DNA of 6,837 nucleotides from an uncultured Haloferula sp. (GCA_946885645.1 CAMPGU010000227.1:1-6837), one strand, 5' to 3'. Numbered from the stretch's first letter, positions 1 through 5,600 are shown. Translations and numbers: made by a program. Notes: a model not told the origin generated them from the sequence alone.

Positions 1-46
1 GAGCGAGCGAGTTTGGTTTTTGGGTTTCATGGCGTTTGAAATAGCC

Positions 47-65
47 CCCAAAGATTTGGGTTTTT
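47..65 (+). terminator. weak intrinsic-terminator-like hairpin
   Basis: CCCAAA at 47-52 pairs with TTTGGG at 55-60. A realistic fold is a 5-bp stem with a 4-base loop, followed at once by five T residues (61-65). The order of stem then T tract fits termination of a transcript entering from the left on the + strand. The stem is short and only three of its pairs are G-C, so it could equally be chance in a T/G-rich stretch. Confidence 0.3.
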
Positions 66-238
66 GAGGACGATTGACTATGGTGTCCGTTTTTGCTCCC
101 TGCAATCTCCCCTAATCGGGGGAGCCCCCAATGTGGTATTCGATGTGGAATCGAGTCTGCTATCGACCGTCTCTAACAGATCAGCAGATGTGTTGGCCCT
201 TAGGCATCCTGCCGCGAGTGCGCGAGGGAACTCCGGAT

Positions 239-299
239 GCAAGGGGCTTTGCCGTCCGCAAGCTCGGGCCCTTGCGCGAGGCGAAAGATCTTGGCAAAG
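239..299 (+). promoter_or_regulatory. foldable leader with two competing stem sets
   Basis: CTTTGCC (247-253) is complementary to GGCAAAG (293-299), and inside it CGCAAG (257-262) is complementary to CTTGCG (271-276). Together they make a nested two-level stem that ends one base before the AGGAGG at 301. An alternative pairing, GCAAGGG (239-245) with CCCTTGC (269-275), uses the same bases and excludes the inner stem. Mutually exclusive stems next to a ribosome binding site are what an attenuator or riboswitch-like leader would show. I recognise no known riboswitch class, and high GC content makes chance pairing plausible. Confidence 0.25.
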
Positions 300-300
300 T

Positions 301-306
301 AGGAGG
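301..306 (+). promoter_or_regulatory. AGGAGG Shine-Dalgarno, oddly far from the ATG
   Basis: A perfect AGGAGG lies 20 bases before the ATG at 327, well beyond the usual 5-9 base spacing. An in-frame TAG at 300-302 blocks any longer reading frame. The only in-frame codon at normal spacing is ATT at 315, a rare start. The gene therefore either uses the ATG with a non-canonical distance, possibly shortened by RNA folding, or starts at ATT 315. It is the only strong Shine-Dalgarno in front of any gene in the window. Confidence 0.35.
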
Positions 307-326
307 AAGAATTAATTTGCCGGTTT

Positions 327-1175
327 ATGATATCCCCTCTTGTCAATCCTGGATATACTTCCCGGTCGTCGCCCGGCGGTTTCCTGGCAGCCGTGGTCCG
401 CCTTGTCCTGCTTGTCGCGATGGCTGGCCCCCTCGTCGCACAGGATGCCAATATCCTGAAGCCGCTGGCGTGGAAAAAATTCGCGCAAGAAGTCTCGAAG
501 GATCCCGAGTTCCAGAAGGAGATTCGCGCTCTTCTTCCCTCGCTCGAAGGCGAAAAGAAAGCATTGGCCACGAAGTGCATCAGCCAGATGGTGAGCGGAA
601 ACGGCGTTTTGGCGACAGGCTCGGAGGTGGACAGCCTTGTTGTGAAGAAACTGAAGGCGAAGGCCCGGGACTTTGTCGTCGGCGAAGGACTAGGGATCCT
701 GGATTCGCTCTCCGATGAAGAGCTTCTCGCCCTCGCGTCTGGAGACGCGGAAGCGGCAAAGGAAGGAGCAACCCGGATCGTTCAGATCGTGGCGGCTGGA
801 GACCCGAAGAAAGTAATCGATGCGCCGAGGGAAGGCTTGGTACATTCTTCAAGGGCCGGAGCTCGTTTTCGGCTTATTCCGGGCTTGGCCGATCCGGAGA
901 TGGTCAGCTTCGAGTCCACCCGTTCCAAAGGCACTTACCTGCGACATGAAGTCTGGAAGATCGAAGTCGCCGAACGCCCGAATGACGTCATTCTACAAAA
1001 AGGTTTCGATTGGCAGGCCACCTTCAAGATCGTGAAAGTCGACGAGAACACGGTGATGCTCGAGGCCGGAAATCGTGCGGGTGAGTTCATCACCATCGAA
1101 CCCGAAGGCCGCTATGCCCTCGCGAAGAGCAAGGAGGATCCCCTGCGTCAGCAATTCAAGTTGGTCGAGAAATGA
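327..1175 (+). CDS. exported protein with C-terminal AbfB-like (CBM42-type) domain
   Basis: A 282-residue protein of unknown role. Residues 1-38 look like an export signal: Arg13 and Arg25 flank and enter a hydrophobic stretch (about 19-33), and cleavage is plausible at AMA/G (after 33) or LVA/Q (after 38). Residues 40-165 are charged and probably alpha-helical, with no family I recognise. Residues 180-282 resemble the AbfB arabinofuranose-binding beta-trefoil: FRLIPG, then VSFESTRSKGTYLRH (193-207), which matches the FESxxxxGxYIRH signature, then the WQATFKI strand (229-235). A second partial repeat follows (VMLEAGNRAGEFI...QFKLVE). There is no glycosidase catalytic domain, so a binding, sensing or scaffold role outside the cytoplasm is the most I infer. 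The ATG at 327 is the first in frame after the TAG at 300. The GNAT gene follows after 109 bases. Confidence 0.75.
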   Translation: MISPLVNPGYTSRSSPGGFLAAVVRLVLLVAMAGPLVAQDANILKPLAWKKFAQEVSKDPEFQKEIRALLPSLEGEKKALATKCISQMVSGNGVLATGSEVDSLVVKKLKAKARDFVVGEGLGILDSLSDEELLALASGDAEAAKEGATRIVQIVAAGDPKKVIDAPREGLVHSSRAGARFRLIPGLADPEMVSFESTRSKGTYLRHEVWKIEVAERPNDVILQKGFDWQATFKIVKVDENTVMLEAGNRAGEFITIEPEGRYALAKSKEDPLRQQFKLVEK

Positions 1176-1209
1176 GCGACGGCAAGTGCCTCTCTCGTCG
1201 TTCCATTTT
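1175..1209 (+). terminator. weak hairpin at the stop codon of the AbfB-like gene
   Basis: Bases 1175-1182 can pair with 1195-1202 (core CGACG / CGTCG, with two G-T wobbles) around a 12-base loop, followed by CCATTTT. The stem begins on the last base of the TGA stop. The T run is short and offset by three bases, so this is at best a weak terminator. If it works, the following GNAT gene would need its own promoter. Confidence 0.2.
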
Positions 1210-1284
1210 GCCAAGGCGAACTGCTGCTCCTGAGATCTCTCCGGAAGCATCCCCCACACCACACCCTCGCCTCCCATCCCCGTC

Positions 1285-1785
1285 GTGATCGTAATCCGTC
1301 GCTACCATCCGGGTGAGGAACCGGCAATCTGGGAGGTCTATTTTCGCTCCACCCATGAGACGAATGCCCGGCATTACCATTCCGAGCTGCTCGACCGCTG
1401 GGCACCGCCGGATCGGGATATGGACGAATGGCGGGAACGTCTGGCCGCGACAAATCCGTTCGTGGCCATTGTGGAGGAGCGTATCGCCGGAATGGCGGAG
1501 GTGGATGCCGCAGGCATGATCGATTACTTTTACGTGCATCCGGAATTCCTGCGGCGGGGTGTGGGGACGCGGCTGATGGAAGAAATCGAGGCGCAGGCAC
1601 GAAGAGAGAACCTTCCCGCGCTGGAGGCGGAGGTGAGCCTCACGGCGAAGATGTTCTTCGAAGCGCTGGGCTTCCAGGTGACCGAGGCGCGGGAGAACGT
1701 GATTCTCGGGCATCCGGCACCGAATTTTTCCATGCGGAAGAAGCTGGAAGAAAGCCCACCCGGAAGCACCCGGATAGGACCCTGA
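1285..1785 (+). CDS. GNAT N-acetyltransferase, YafP-like
   Basis: A 166-residue cytoplasmic acetyl-CoA-dependent N-acetyltransferase covering a whole GNAT fold. Residues 1-20 (IRRYHPGEEPAIWEVYF) form the usual first strand and helix. The acetyl-CoA-binding motif A is at 80-97: DYFYVHPEFLRRGVGTRL, with R90-R91-G92-V93-G94 as the pyrophosphate loop; the Gln/Arg usual three residues before Gly92 is Leu89. SLTAKMFFEALGF (118-130) is the typical C-terminal helix-turn, and NFSM (147-150) closes the domain. Family resemblance to E. coli YafP is strong by recollection: HYSxxxxxxW, VDPEYTRRGV, SITAKPFFERYGF and NFYMR all have counterparts. YafP sits in an SOS-regulated operon with dinB, but no DNA-repair neighbour or LexA-like box is seen here, so the substrate is unknown. 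The start is GTG at 1285, which gives the expected N-terminus; no Shine-Dalgarno precedes it. Confidence 0.9.
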   Translation: MIVIRRYHPGEEPAIWEVYFRSTHETNARHYHSELLDRWAPPDRDMDEWRERLAATNPFVAIVEERIAGMAEVDAAGMIDYFYVHPEFLRRGVGTRLMEEIEAQARRENLPALEAEVSLTAKMFFEALGFQVTEARENVILGHPAPNFSMRKKLEESPPGSTRIGP

Positions 1786-1895
1786 CCCGGAAAACCCGCT
1801 TCTGACCATACGGCCCCTCTTGGGCTACATGTTTAGCTGCACTTGGAATTCAGGGGCTCCTAATTAGTTTGGCACCTTTTTGGGCGATTTTACTG

Positions 1896-1914
1896 ATAAG
1901 AAATCGATTCTTAT
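1896..1914. promoter_or_regulatory. ATAAGAA-N5-TTCTTAT dyad, candidate operator
   Basis: Perfect 7-base arms (ATAAGAA at 1896-1902, TTCTTAT at 1908-1914) flank ATCGA. The 19-bp odd-centred symmetry is of the size bound by a dimeric helix-turn-helix regulator. It lies in the AT-richer gap before the 1189-residue protein gene and touches the possible -35 region at 1911-1916. It has no T run and weak A-T pairing, so it does not look like a terminator. The binding protein is not in this window. Confidence 0.4.
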
Positions 1915-1938
1915 TCGACTAGAAACGCGTTTTATATA
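1911..1938 (+). promoter_or_regulatory. tentative promoter of the giant secreted-protein gene
   Basis: TATATA at 1933-1938 is a reasonable -10 element. Sixteen bases upstream, TTATTC (1911-1916) matches the -35 consensus only at TT. Transcription would start near 1945 and leave a leader of about 85 bases. The surrounding 1850-2030 stretch is visibly AT-rich compared with the genes on either side, which supports promoter location but not this exact pair. A good -35 (TTGACC, 1979-1984) lies downstream but has no correctly spaced -10. Confidence 0.3.
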
Positions 1939-2022
1939 CCAACGTAAACATGGAGTTTAATCGTTGCGCGGAACCGGCTTGACCCGAATTGAAAACTACA
2001 TAACCAAAGATAAGCCCACAAA

Positions 2023-2047
2023 AACCCACAATGAACAAACCCACAAT
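2023..2047 (+). promoter_or_regulatory. non-Shine-Dalgarno start with AACCCACAAT repeat
   Basis: The ten bases AACCCACAAT occur at 2023-2032 and again at 2038-2047, so the ATG at 2031 sits inside the first copy and the second lies in codons 3-6. The leader from 1991 is A/C-rich and free of G-rich Shine-Dalgarno sequence (CCCACAAAAACCCACA before the ATG). This suggests initiation on an unstructured leader. The repeat itself may be chance. Confidence 0.35.
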
Positions 2048-5000
2048 ACCCCATTGGGGGGTGCTATGTGCCGTCGTAATGACGGCTCATGCCGCCCCTG
2101 TCACTTGGACGACAGGCCCGACGCCCACCGTCGATGAGAACTCGATCAGCTTGGAAGGTCGCCCGTATCACGCCGGCAATTTCGGCACCCCGGCCGGTTC
2201 CCCGGCGCTGCCCGTAACCGTCGGCTCGGAGACGATTATCTTCGACAATGTCGCCGAGGGTGCCGCGCTCGGCCTCAGCAACGCCGCCGCGACCGGAGGA
2301 ACTTACACCAACGGCGACGTATGGATCCCGCCGGGTGCCGCGGATGCGAACTTCAACACCATCATGGACAGCATGGCTCCCGACGGAGACAACCCGAAGG
2401 TGGTCAGAATCGGCGGCCTGACGCCCGGCGGCGTCTATCAAATCCAGCTTTTTGCCTCAGACGACCGCGGCTGCTGCGGCGCTCGCACCATGGAATGGAG
2501 CGATAGCCCGACGGATGGCGCAGGTGCCGAGACCGCCACTTTCGCGGTGAATACCAGCAGCTATGTGATCGGCACTTTCACGGCAGATGCCACCACCCAA
2601 CTCTTCTACGGCCGGGGTGTCGCGCAGACCCAGAATTATATCAATGCCTACGTTTTGCGCGACCTCTCGCCGGATACCGACAACGACGGGATCCCGGACG
2701 TCGTGGAAGATTCCGCCGTCTATGCGGACTTCCTCGATCCGGCCAATCCGGCCGACGCCGCGCTCGATCAGGACAACGATCAGCTCAGCAATTTGGACGA
2801 GTACCTCCTGCAACTCAGCATGGTAGTGCCCGACGCCGACAGCGACGGGATCCTCGACGGGGTGGAAGTCGCGCTCCCGCCTGCCGGCACGGGCACGAAC
2901 CCGAAGGTGGCGGACACCGACGGGGACACCTTATCCGACGGGGCGGAGCTTCCCCTCAACGGCAACCCGCTGCTCGCGGATACGGACGGCGACAACTATC
3001 CGGACGGCTTTGAAGCGCAGGCGGAAACCTTGCTCAACGACCCCGCCAGCGTCCCGAACGGCATCACGGTGAGCAATCTTGGCACCGGCGGCGGTTTCCT
3101 CCTGCTCTCCGACCTGACGGACCCGAACAACGACATCAGCGATGCCACGCCCGCAGGCACGGGTTACAATTGGGTGAGCCTCACCTCCTCCTCGACCCCG
3201 GATTTCTCCGTCGAAGCAGCCGCCAACGTCTTCGACAACAAGGTCGGCGGCGGTGAAGCCAAGTGGTGCTGCAATGCCGCGCCCCAGCACGTCACGGTGG
3301 AATTCGCCAGCTACACCAGCTTGCAGTACTTCACGGTCACGTCCAGCAACGACGCCCCGGAACGCGACCCGCGCGTGTGGGAGATCCAAGGATCCCACAA
3401 CGGCTTCGACTTTGCCACGATCGCCCGCTTCGACTTCTCGAAGGCATCTTTCTGGGGAACGCAGCGCAACCAGGTCTTCCGCTTCAACCTGCCGGTGAGA
3501 TCCCACCCGTACAAACATATCCGTTATCAGGTTTACTCTACCGGCAGCACCACCCAGCACGCGCTGGGAGAAATCGAGTATTTCGGTCTCCAGAGCGACG
3601 TGGATGCAGATGCCGACGACATGCCGAAGCTCTACGAGGACCTCTATGAAGCTTTCCTGAGCGACGCCAGCGCGGCGGACCGGGATGTGGACTTCGACAA
3701 CGACGGCCTCACTAACTTCGAGGAGTTTGAAATCGGAACCAGACCCGATCTGGACGACACGGACGGGGACGGCCTGAAAGACGGCGAGGAAGACGTGGCC
3801 GGATCCGATCCTTTCGTAAAGGACACGGACGGCGATGGCTTGGAAGATGGCGAAGAGGCCCCCCTGCCCGGCGGCTACGGCACCAGCCCGATCCTCGAAG
3901 ACAGTGACGGCGACTTCTTCAAGGACGGTTATGAGGTGGCCAACGGAAGCGATCCCGCGGTGGCAGGCAGCACTCCTTTCGGCGTCACGCTCCTGTCCTT
4001 GGGAACCGGGGATATCGCCTTGCTCGGCGGCGACATCACCGACTACGAGAACAACGGCAACGACGGCACCGCGGCCGGCAGCGGCTTCGACTGGCAGTCG
4101 ATCAACGCCACCAGCGAGAACTACTTCAGCAACCCGGCCCCGAACCAAGGCGAGGGTGCCTACGACGTCTTCGACAACAAGACCGGTGGCGGCGGGGCGA
4201 AGTGGTGCTGCAATGCCGCACCGCAGGCCGTGACGGTGGAAATGGAGTATCCCGTGAAGCTCACGCACTTCACCGTGACCTCCTCCAATGACGCCCCGCA
4301 GCGCGACCCGCTTGTCTGGGCCATCCAGGCTTCGAACGACGGAGTCACCTTCACCGATATCTTCGCCTACAGCGACACCACCAAGCCGGTCTGGACGCTT
4401 CGCGACGAGGTGGTGCGGTTCGATCTCCCCGCGTCCCTCCCGACCTACCGCTGGTTCCGCTATTCGGTGACCTCCACCGGTAGCACCACGGAGCATGCCC
4501 TCGGAGAAATCGAATACTTCGGGGTTTCGCAAGATAGCGATGCGGACGGAATGCCGGACTTCTACGAGGACCTCCACGGCCTCAACAACTCCGTGAACGA
4601 CGCCGGCGGCGATGGCGATTCCGATCTCCTCACCAACATCCAGGAATACGCCGGGCGCACGAGCCCCGGCGATCCGGACACGGACGACGACGGCCTCGAC
4701 GACGGCGAGGAAATCAATCCTCCTCCCGGCACTTCCCAGAGCGATCCGCTCCTTGCGGACACCGACGGCGACGGCTTCCGGGACGGCTACGAAGTGGACC
4801 ACGGCGGGGACCCTGCCGATCTCAATATCATTCCCGACGAATTCGCCGAGATCACCTGGGCCACACCCGGCAAGATCACCGGTACCTTGGCGGACTTCCA
4901 GACCGGCGGCTTGCTCCTCCACGCTTGGACCGGCGGAGAAAATCCGGTGACGGTCGGTGGCATTCCCTTCCAGAGCGGTCCCTCCCTGGAGACCAGGGTG

Positions 5001-5600
5001 ACCGGGCTGGACCCCTACACGCGCCCGGGCAGCGACGCCAATTACGAAACGTTGCTCGACGCCGGCAGCACCAGCGGGATCGAGCGGTTCGTGGAACTCA
5101 CCGGACTCGTGCCGGGCGAGCAGTACCGTGTCCAGATCTGGGTCGCGGACACCCGGCCCGCCACCCCTCATACGTGGCAATTCGACACGCTGAACTCCGC
5201 GAATACCGAAGCGGTCCTCAGTGCCGGGAATTCCGACGACTTGGCGAATGATTCGGGGGAGTGGGTGACCGGCACCTTCACGGCGATCGGGGACGTCCAA
5301 TACATCCAGATGACCAACCCCAACACGGGCGCATCGTTCTACAACGCCCTGACGGTCCACCAGACCACCGGCATCCCGGAAAATCTGGTGGTGACCGGAG
5401 CGGCCTTCAACGGTGCTGCCTTCGAGATCACGGTGCAGGGCTTCGATACCACGAAATCCTACCAGCTCCGCCGCAGCACGGACTTGGTGACATTCAGCGA
5501 TGTCGGGCTCCCGTTCACGCCGGCAGCTTCCACCGAGGTGGTGTCCGATCCGTTGCCTCCGGCCGGAAAGGCATTCTACAAAATTCAAGACGTTCCGTAG
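2031..5600 (+). CDS. giant secreted TSP3-repeat / discoidin-like domain protein
   Basis: A 1189-residue exported protein, probably calcium-dependent and adhesive or glycan-binding. Residues 1-21 are a short signal peptide with cleavage at AHA/A. The order of parts is: beta-sandwich module M (22-212), TSP3 array A (213-331), discoidin/F5-8C-like domain 1 (342-522), TSP3 array B (523-642), discoidin-like domain 2 (650-832), TSP3 array C (834-928), M-like module M' (936-1110) and a C-terminal domain (1115-1189). The TSP3 units have the DxDxDGxxDxxE pattern of bacterial calcium-binding repeats. No enzymatic domain, membrane anchor, lipobox or PEP-CTERM motif is visible. The only mature-protein cysteines are three adjacent pairs (148-149, 413-414, 726-727). 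Cys13 lies in the signal peptide without a lipobox. The start gives a full signal peptide. The gene stands alone between an AT-rich promoter gap and a strong hairpin. Its ligand and cellular location (released or on the surface) cannot be told from sequence. Confidence 0.9.
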   Translation: MNKPTIPHWGVLCAVVMTAHAAPVTWTTGPTPTVDENSISLEGRPYHAGNFGTPAGSPALPVTVGSETIIFDNVAEGAALGLSNAAATGGTYTNGDVWIPPGAADANFNTIMDSMAPDGDNPKVVRIGGLTPGGVYQIQLFASDDRGCCGARTMEWSDSPTDGAGAETATFAVNTSSYVIGTFTADATTQLFYGRGVAQTQNYINAYVLRDLSPDTDNDGIPDVVEDSAVYADFLDPANPADAALDQDNDQLSNLDEYLLQLSMVVPDADSDGILDGVEVALPPAGTGTNPKVADTDGDTLSDGAELPLNGNPLLADTDGDNYPDGFEAQAETLLNDPASVPNGITVSNLGTGGGFLLLSDLTDPNNDISDATPAGTGYNWVSLTSSSTPDFSVEAAANVFDNKVGGGEAKWCCNAAPQHVTVEFASYTSLQYFTVTSSNDAPERDPRVWEIQGSHNGFDFATIARFDFSKASFWGTQRNQVFRFNLPVRSHPYKHIRYQVYSTGSTTQHALGEIEYFGLQSDVDADADDMPKLYEDLYEAFLSDASAADRDVDFDNDGLTNFEEFEIGTRPDLDDTDGDGLKDGEEDVAGSDPFVKDTDGDGLEDGEEAPLPGGYGTSPILEDSDGDFFKDGYEVANGSDPAVAGSTPFGVTLLSLGTGDIALLGGDITDYENNGNDGTAAGSGFDWQSINATSENYFSNPAPNQGEGAYDVFDNKTGGGGAKWCCNAAPQAVTVEMEYPVKLTHFTVTSSNDAPQRDPLVWAIQASNDGVTFTDIFAYSDTTKPVWTLRDEVVRFDLPASLPTYRWFRYSVTSTGSTTEHALGEIEYFGVSQDSDADGMPDFYEDLHGLNNSVNDAGGDGDSDLLTNIQEYAGRTSPGDPDTDDDGLDDGEEINPPPGTSQSDPLLADTDGDGFRDGYEVDHGGDPADLNIIPDEFAEITWATPGKITGTLADFQTGGLLLHAWTGGENPVTVGGIPFQSGPSLETRVTGLDPYTRPGSDANYETLLDAGSTSGIERFVELTGLVPGEQYRVQIWVADTRPATPHTWQFDTLNSANTEAVLSAGNSDDLANDSGEWVTGTFTAIGDVQYIQMTNPNTGASFYNALTVHQTTGIPENLVVTGAAFNGAAFEITVQGFDTTKSYQLRRSTDLVTFSDVGLPFTPAASTEVVSDPLPPAGKAFYKIQDVP
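2094..2666 (+). other. encoded module M (N-terminal beta-sandwich)
   Basis: Residues 22-212 open with VTWTTG, have a GxxxHAGN motif (44-50) and VTVGSETIIFDNV (62-74), then a GLTPGGVYQIQLFASDDR strand pair (129-146). They end with SYVIGTFTAD...QNYINAYVLRDL. The same order of motifs returns near the C terminus (residues 936-1110), so the two are one domain type. I do not recognise an established family name; it resembles carbohydrate-binding beta-sandwiches in general style. The adjacent pair Cys148-Cys149 sits in the loop after DDRG and has no counterpart in the C-terminal copy. Confidence 0.55.
2667..3023 (+). repeat. TSP3 calcium-binding repeat array A
   Basis: Residues 213-331 hold five units starting at about 215 (DTDNDGIPDVVE), 247 (DQDNDQLSNLDE), 268 (DADSDGILDGVE), 295 (DTDGDTLSDGAE) and 317 (DTDGDNYPDGFE). 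Alternating Asp residues are the calcium ligands known for thrombospondin type 3 repeats. The second unit is degenerate (QLS in place of DGxxD), a feature shared by the second unit of array C. Confidence 0.85.
3054..3596 (+). repeat. discoidin-like (F5/8 type C) domain, copy 1
   Basis: Residues 342-522. Landmarks are NVFDNKVGGG (399-408), KWCCNAAP (411-418), VTVEF (421-425), FTVTSSNDAPERDPRVWEIQGSHNG (434-458) and the closing GSTTQHALGEIEYFGL. The sequence 'altered FDxxxxTKW..., xxFxVTSxND...RDPxxWxIxGSNDG, ...LGEIEhF' is how bacterial F5/8 type C domains read. It is clearly a paralogue of residues 650-832, with roughly half the residues identical by eye and long runs of near-identical DNA around the KWCCNAAP codons. 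Confidence 0.75.
3597..3956 (+). repeat. TSP3 calcium-binding repeat array B
   Basis: Residues 523-642 hold units at about 525 (DADADDMPKLYED), 554 (DFDNDGLTNFEE), 576 (DTDGDGLKDGEE), 598 (DTDGDGLEDGEE) and 624 (DSDGDFFKDGYE). This is the most canonical of the three arrays and joins the two discoidin-like copies. Its first unit (D-x-P-x-x-YEDL) matches the first unit of array C, indicating that domain and array were duplicated together. Confidence 0.85.
3978..4526 (+). repeat. discoidin-like (F5/8 type C) domain, copy 2
   Basis: Residues 650-832 repeat copy 1: DVFDNKTGGGGAKWCCNAAP (712-731), FTVTSSNDAPQRDPLVWAIQ (747-766), ASNDG, and GSTTEHALGEIEYFGV (817-832). It carries about six extra residues (around 702-709) ahead of the DVFDNK motif. 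Cys726-Cys727 occupies the same place as Cys413-Cys414 in copy 1, so the pair has been kept through divergence of the rest. Confidence 0.75.
4530..4814 (+). repeat. TSP3 calcium-binding repeat array C
   Basis: Residues 834-928 hold four units at about 835 (DSDADGMPDFYED), 861 (DGDSDLLTNIQE), 883 (DTDDDGLDDGEE) and 910 (DTDGDGFRDGYE). It is shorter than arrays A and B by one unit. It leads directly into the second M-like module. Confidence 0.85.
4836..5360 (+). other. encoded module M' (second copy of the N-terminal module type)
   Basis: Residues 936-1110 begin ITWATPGKITG and include a LLLHAWTGGENPVTVGGIPF segment (961-980). They continue with FVELTGLVPGEQYRVQIWVAD (1020-1040) and SGEWVTGTFTAIGDVQYIQM (1075-1094), then close with ASFYNALTVHQ. 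These match, in order, the VTW, HAGN, VTVG, GLTPGGVYQIQLFASD, IGTFTAD and INAYVL motifs of residues 22-212. Unlike the N-terminal copy it has no cysteine. Confidence 0.5.
5373..5597 (+). other. encoded C-terminal domain typical of verrucomicrobial exported proteins
   Basis: Residues 1115-1189 read as a small beta-sandwich: FEITVQGFD, then SYQLRRSTDLVTFSDVG (1143-1159), then VSDPLPPAGKAFYKIQ (1171-1186) three residues before the stop. From memory this pattern (Y-x-L-x-x-STDL, D-P-x-PP-xx-x-FY-[KR]) ends many large exported proteins in this phylum. It could be a sorting or assembly domain, but its function is not established to my knowledge. Confidence 0.5.

Larger units (their letters stand above)
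1..326. other. intergenic region with no supported gene
   Basis: No reading frame here has convincing protein-like content. Open frames crossing it are short, rich in Arg/Pro/Ser and overlap the following gene out of frame. All three + frames entering from the left edge hit stops by base 67, so the extreme 3' end of an upstream + gene could lie here but cannot be identified. What can be seen is a small hairpin with a T run at 47-65, a G/C dyad at 107-124 (CTCCCC / GGGGAG, 6-base loop), and nested inverted repeats at 239-299 just before an AGGAGG at 301-306. I read the stretch as the end of an upstream transcript plus the promoter and leader of the gene starting at 327. No confident -35/-10 pair was found. 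Confidence 0.6.

Noticed and set aside
74..106. TTGACT and TGCAAT as a promoter for the first gene
   Set aside because: The spacing is 21 bases, too long for a sigma-70 promoter, and the -10 match is poor.
131..718. 195-codon + frame overlapping the start of the AbfB-like gene
   Set aside because: The product is Arg/Pro/Gly-rich without domains, and most of it lies out of frame inside the exported-protein gene, which has a signal peptide and a recognisable C-terminal domain.
1156..1809. 217-codon minus-strand open frame over the GNAT gene
   Set aside because: It is antisense to a clear GNAT protein, with a composition (Arg, His, Pro) typical of a shadow frame and no motif.
1813..1857. GCCCCT / AGGGGC inverted repeat after the GNAT gene as a terminator
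   Set aside because: The arms are only 6 bp and separated by 33 bases, with no T run after them.
1979..2006. TTGACC with a downstream -10 near the giant gene start
   Set aside because: The -35 is good, but the possible -10 sequences (TACATA, TAACCA) are either 12 bases away or a poor match, so it was not called a promoter.
2931..5588. 885-codon open frame on the minus strand, antisense to the giant gene
   Set aside because: Its product is a low-complexity Val/Gly/Arg/Glu-rich chain with no recognisable domain. It exists because the GC-biased codons of the TSP3 repeats rarely create stops on the other strand. The + frame has a signal peptide and clear domains.
5550..5600. PEP-CTERM or lipoprotein anchoring of the giant protein
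   Set aside because: There is no VPEP motif, terminal membrane helix or basic tail at the C terminus. Cys13 lacks a lipobox and lies within the signal peptide's hydrophobic core.
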